From: JAHITU01 sp964486155
GTDB lineage: Bacteria > Patescibacteriota > Minisyncoccia > Phycocordibacterales > UBA12079
Reading direction: 5' to 3'
Assembly: GCA_964486155.1 (NCBI GenBank)
Contig: CAZAKQ010000004.1
Coordinates: 1 to 50,896, forward strand
DNA length: 50,896 nt
Of this stretch, positions 48,525-50,896 are shown piece by piece (position 1 is the stretch's first letter; each line of letters starts with the position of its first letter). The translations under genes and the position numbers were made by a program. The notes under the pieces were generated by a model. The model ran no database searches, was not told the origin of the DNA, and was given only the letters and a program-made list of their open reading frames with translations.

Positions 48525-49748
48525 ATGAAAGTTAAAATTAGAAAAGAGAAAGAAAATTATCTTGTTTACTTTCTTGACTCTCGCCGTCTGGTGGGAGTTA
48601 GTGAAGTGGGGGCTGAAATTTTAGAGCTCCTGTTTAATCAAAATAAAACACTTAATGAAATTGTTGTTATCTTGAGTGAGGTTTATAATATTCCTTACAT
48701 ACAGATACGACAAGATATTAAAGATTTCTTGTTCCAACTAAAAAAAGAACTCTTGCCTAATAGTTTTAATGTTGTTGATCAGGAACAAATGAATTCTCCT
48801 TTAGGTGTTGAGATTGAGATCACAACTTCCTGCAATTTAAGATGTCGTCATTGTGTTCAAGAGGGGCAACACAATGAAGTTTTTATGGATTACAAAAAAT
48901 TCATTGGAATTATTGATATTCTATCAGAAAATGGAGTTTGTGAAATAAGTTTGATGGGTGGAGAACCTTTTCAGCATAATAGAATCTTTGATATATTAGA
49001 TTATTGTCAAAAGAAAGACTTTGCTGTTAACCTAGTAACTAATGCTACTTTAATTAAAGATTCTGCAATAGAGAGATTTTCCTCGTTTAGTCGGTTGATG
49101 CTTTTAGTTAGTCTTGACGGCATTCAATTAACACACGATTATATCAGAGGAAAAAATATTTTTGCTAAAGTTGATAATGTTTTGAAGAAATTTATCAAAA
49201 GAGAAATCCCTGCAGAGGTTCTTTGTACATTGAATTCTTATAATGCGCTCAAGTATAAAGAGGTTTTGGAGTATTGTAAGGATTTAGATATTCTGTGTAA
49301 TTTCAATTTGTTTAAACCTTTTCTTCCTAAACACTCAGAGTTGGTTTTAGATCCTAAAATATTTTTTGAAATAATTATAGATCTATTTCGATTAAGAAGG
49401 GATGAGGGATATAAAATTGGTATGTCTAATTCGGCTATTGCGGCTGATTTACTTGGGATGTCTTCTCGTGACGAATGTCGTGCAACTAAATCTGGACTTG
49501 TTATCGATGTACAAGGGAGAATGATAACTTGTCCATCATTGGTAGCGGCTGGATATTATGAACAAAAAGAACTTCCTTTGTTCGGTCATGATTTTCTTGA
49601 AAAATGGAGAAATCATGAAGTTTTTCAGAGATTTCGAAAAAATGGATTAAGAGAATGTCAGGCACGTTCTTTAATTTTTAACGGGAATGTTCTGAAGGAG
49701 GATCCTTATGGAATTAAATCTTTTAAGACCTGGAAGGAAGCTCATTAA
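48525..49748 (+). CDS. Radical SAM peptide maturase with PqqD-like domain
   Basis: 407 residues; GAGGAGG upstream. Residues about 1-85 look PqqD-like (LVGVSEVGAEILELLFNQNK). CNLRCRHC is at about 103-110, then MGGEPF and LVSLDGI. The C-terminal part has few Cys (ECRATKSGLVIDVQGRMITC, about 322-341, and ECQARS), so the auxiliary-cluster region is reduced relative to the enzyme at 31469. Substrate should be the peptide 83 bp upstream. Confidence 0.82.
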   Translation: MKVKIRKEKENYLVYFLDSRRLVGVSEVGAEILELLFNQNKTLNEIVVILSEVYNIPYIQIRQDIKDFLFQLKKELLPNSFNVVDQEQMNSPLGVEIEITTSCNLRCRHCVQEGQHNEVFMDYKKFIGIIDILSENGVCEISLMGGEPFQHNRIFDILDYCQKKDFAVNLVTNATLIKDSAIERFSSFSRLMLLVSLDGIQLTHDYIRGKNIFAKVDNVLKKFIKREIPAEVLCTLNSYNALKYKEVLEYCKDLDILCNFNLFKPFLPKHSELVLDPKIFFEIIIDLFRLRRDEGYKIGMSNSAIAADLLGMSSRDECRATKSGLVIDVQGRMITCPSLVAAGYYEQKELPLFGHDFLEKWRNHEVFQRFRKNGLRECQARSLIFNGNVLKEDPYGIKSFKTWKEAH

Positions 49749-49766
49749 GTTTAAAGTTTTAATTCA

Positions 49767-49805
49767 TCACCTTTGTTTGGAAACAAACAAAGGTGATATT
49801 TTTTA
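49767..49805. terminator. Terminator of RiPP locus 2
   Basis: ATCACCTTTGTTTG pairs with CAAACAAAGGTGAT, followed by T6. Confidence 0.8.
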
Positions 49806-49875
49806 TAAAAAGATAACAAATTATAATTAATAATCTACCAAAAAGTGCCATATGTGTTTAGACATTACCAAAAAA

Positions 49876-49962
49876 CATTGCTTTTTATTAAATTCAGTGG
49901 TATAAACATAATACGGAAATATAGACAAGAATAATTGAAAGATTGTTTTTGTTCTTTGACAT
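49876..49962 (+). promoter_or_regulatory. Promoter and boxA-like leader C
   Basis: CATTGCTTTTTATTAAATTC then GTGGTATAAACATAAT (promoter), and ATTGAAAGATTGTTTTTGTT CTTTGACAT at 49933-49961. GTTCTTTGACAT is very close to boxA. Confidence 0.6.
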
Positions 49963-49998
49963 AATATATATAAAAAAAAGAAAAAGAGGAGAAATAAA

Positions 49999-50709
49999 AT
50001 GAATTTTCTTAAAAATTTTTTAATTTTGATTATCATAACAACCTTTAGTTTAGGTTGTGTAGAAAAAAACAATGTAAGAGTAGCTGTTCCTGAGAACTTT
50101 AATCTTGAACAGAATTCTGAGTCTGCAGAAGAAGTTCTTCTTACAGCAGACATGAAAGATGCGATTAAAATATCTTTGCCAAATTCTTTGGTAAAATGGG
50201 CTTGGGATGGCGATAAAGAAAAAGGGGTTAATTTAAGTGATTTTGGGACTACTACTTGGGGTTGGGAGAAAGATCTTAAGTATGCTATTAGCTTAAGAGA
50301 AGACACTAAAGACTATTATCAAAATAAATATAAAAAGTATGGAGAAATGGGTAAAAAATATTATTTAGATGATGCCCATTATTCTATAATTGAAAGAAGA
50401 TTCAGAAATTATTTAACCAAAAAACAAGCGGTTGAAGTTTTTTCCAAAGCAATCAAAAAAGAAGGTTTTTTAATGGGAGAACTACCTTTTATGAGTTTGG
50501 TTTCATTGGTTAAGCATCCTGGAATTTGGAGAGGAGCAGATAGAATCAAAACTATTTTCTTCATAAATAAAAAAGGAAAATGGTGTCTTCTATATCTAAC
50601 CAACATCGACGGAAAAAATCCCGTAGATTTGTTAAAGATAGTAGATACCTATTCAACTATTGATTATGGAGACATATCAGCAGTTGAATCAACAGGTAAC
50701 CAAGGTTAA
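49999..50709 (+). CDS. Putative lipoprotein, unknown
   Basis: 236 residues with AGAGGAG 9 nt upstream. A signal with lipobox TTFSLGC (Cys near 17), then a soluble domain with WAWDGDKEKGVNLSDFGTTT and a C-terminal part FFINKKGKWCLLYLTNIDGK. I do not recognise the family. The same leader as the 57-residue lipoprotein suggests joint control. A terminator (AAAAGCGTATTGTTT/AAACAATACGCTTTT) follows at 50741-50783. Confidence 0.65.
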   Translation: MNFLKNFLILIIITTFSLGCVEKNNVRVAVPENFNLEQNSESAEEVLLTADMKDAIKISLPNSLVKWAWDGDKEKGVNLSDFGTTTWGWEKDLKYAISLREDTKDYYQNKYKKYGEMGKKYYLDDAHYSIIERRFRNYLTKKQAVEVFSKAIKKEGFLMGELPFMSLVSLVKHPGIWRGADRIKTIFFINKKGKWCLLYLTNIDGKNPVDLLKIVDTYSTIDYGDISAVESTGNQG

Positions 50710-50740
50710 ATATATAATCTTTCTCCTCTTTTTTACCACA

Positions 50741-50783
50741 AAAGCGTATTGTTTTAGACATCTATCTAAACAATACGCTTTTT
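50741..50783. terminator. Intrinsic terminator
   Basis: AAAAGCGTATTGTTT and AAACAATACGCTTTT around TAGACATCTATCT. The remainder of the window to 50896 is AT-rich with no gene seen; a TATAAT near 50828 may begin a gene outside the window. Confidence 0.8.
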
Positions 50784-50896
50784 AAAATTGTGGATAACTT
50801 ACAGTCTTTCAAATAGAAATTAAGGTATAATGTATTTAATTAAAAACAAAAACAAAAACAAAAATTAATAATTAAAGATAATATATATCATAGTAT

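Overview
The window looks like a piece of a Patescibacteria/CPR-type bacterial chromosome. The evidence is a very AT-rich sequence, compact ribosome-related genes in the order release factor 2 - rpsB - tsf with short products, a VirB2/TrbC-like pilin, a coenzyme-B12-dependent ribonucleotide reductase, a TrpR-like regulator, PEBP and cyclophilin genes with membrane anchors, and many short palindromic intergenic repeats. UGA is used as a stop (release factor 2 is present; TGG encodes Trp), so the code is standard. Taxonomy below phylum level is not attempted.

Layout. 1-8.4 kb: pilin, SPFH-type membrane protein operon, a REP-type transposase with its palindromes, tRNA-Leu fused to htpX, tRNA-Ser with two strange downstream copies, a regulator and a sodium:solute symporter. 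8.9-22.6 kb: mostly housekeeping (nrdJ, TrpR-like, prfB, rpsB, tsf, parB, tgt, cspA), interrupted by two tRNA-associated repeat clusters and by a LAGLIDADG endonuclease starting 4 nt after a tRNA-Leu. 23.1-26.1 kb: a retron-like module, namely a structured leader of about 390 nt bounded by inverted repeats, a reverse transcriptase, and an overlapping DnaB-like ATPase whose catalytic motifs look altered. 26.2-30.8 kb: small membrane and Cys-rich proteins, two of them behind near-identical promoters. 31.2-33.6 kb: a RiPP-type locus (37-aa precursor ending in Cys, PqqD/radical SAM/SPASM enzyme, methyltransferase nearby). 33.7-37 kb: second REP-type transposase, an assembly gap, tRNA-derived elements, and a GIY-YIG gene wedged between a broken and an intact tRNA-Asn. 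37-45.7 kb: PEBP, HPF, cyclophilin, DsbA-like, exonuclease, an unidentified RNA gene with its own promoter and terminator, TruB, and an IS200-type element. 46-50.7 kb: a second RiPP-type locus (ABC-F protein, Cys-rich precursor, radical SAM enzyme) flanked by small lipoproteins with the same leader.

Two themes link the window. First, the accessory units (retron-like, both RiPP loci, lipoproteins) have strong Shine-Dalgarno sites, and most have a boxA-like leader containing GTTCTTTGAAA; many chromosomal genes instead have a -10 box 6-9 nt before the ATG and no Shine-Dalgarno, as expected of leaderless mRNAs. Second, tRNA genes are hot spots. At least six structured elements of 150-185 bp carry, at both ends and in opposite orientation, the 3' part (from the T-loop on) of the tRNA they resemble, and enclose two long hairpins and shared linker boxes. 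Other tRNA copies carry palindromes in the D-loop. These elements and the retron-like module are the most likely undescribed systems here.

The two 100-N gaps are each flanked by an identical 55-bp direct repeat, which looks like unmerged k-mer overlap rather than biology.
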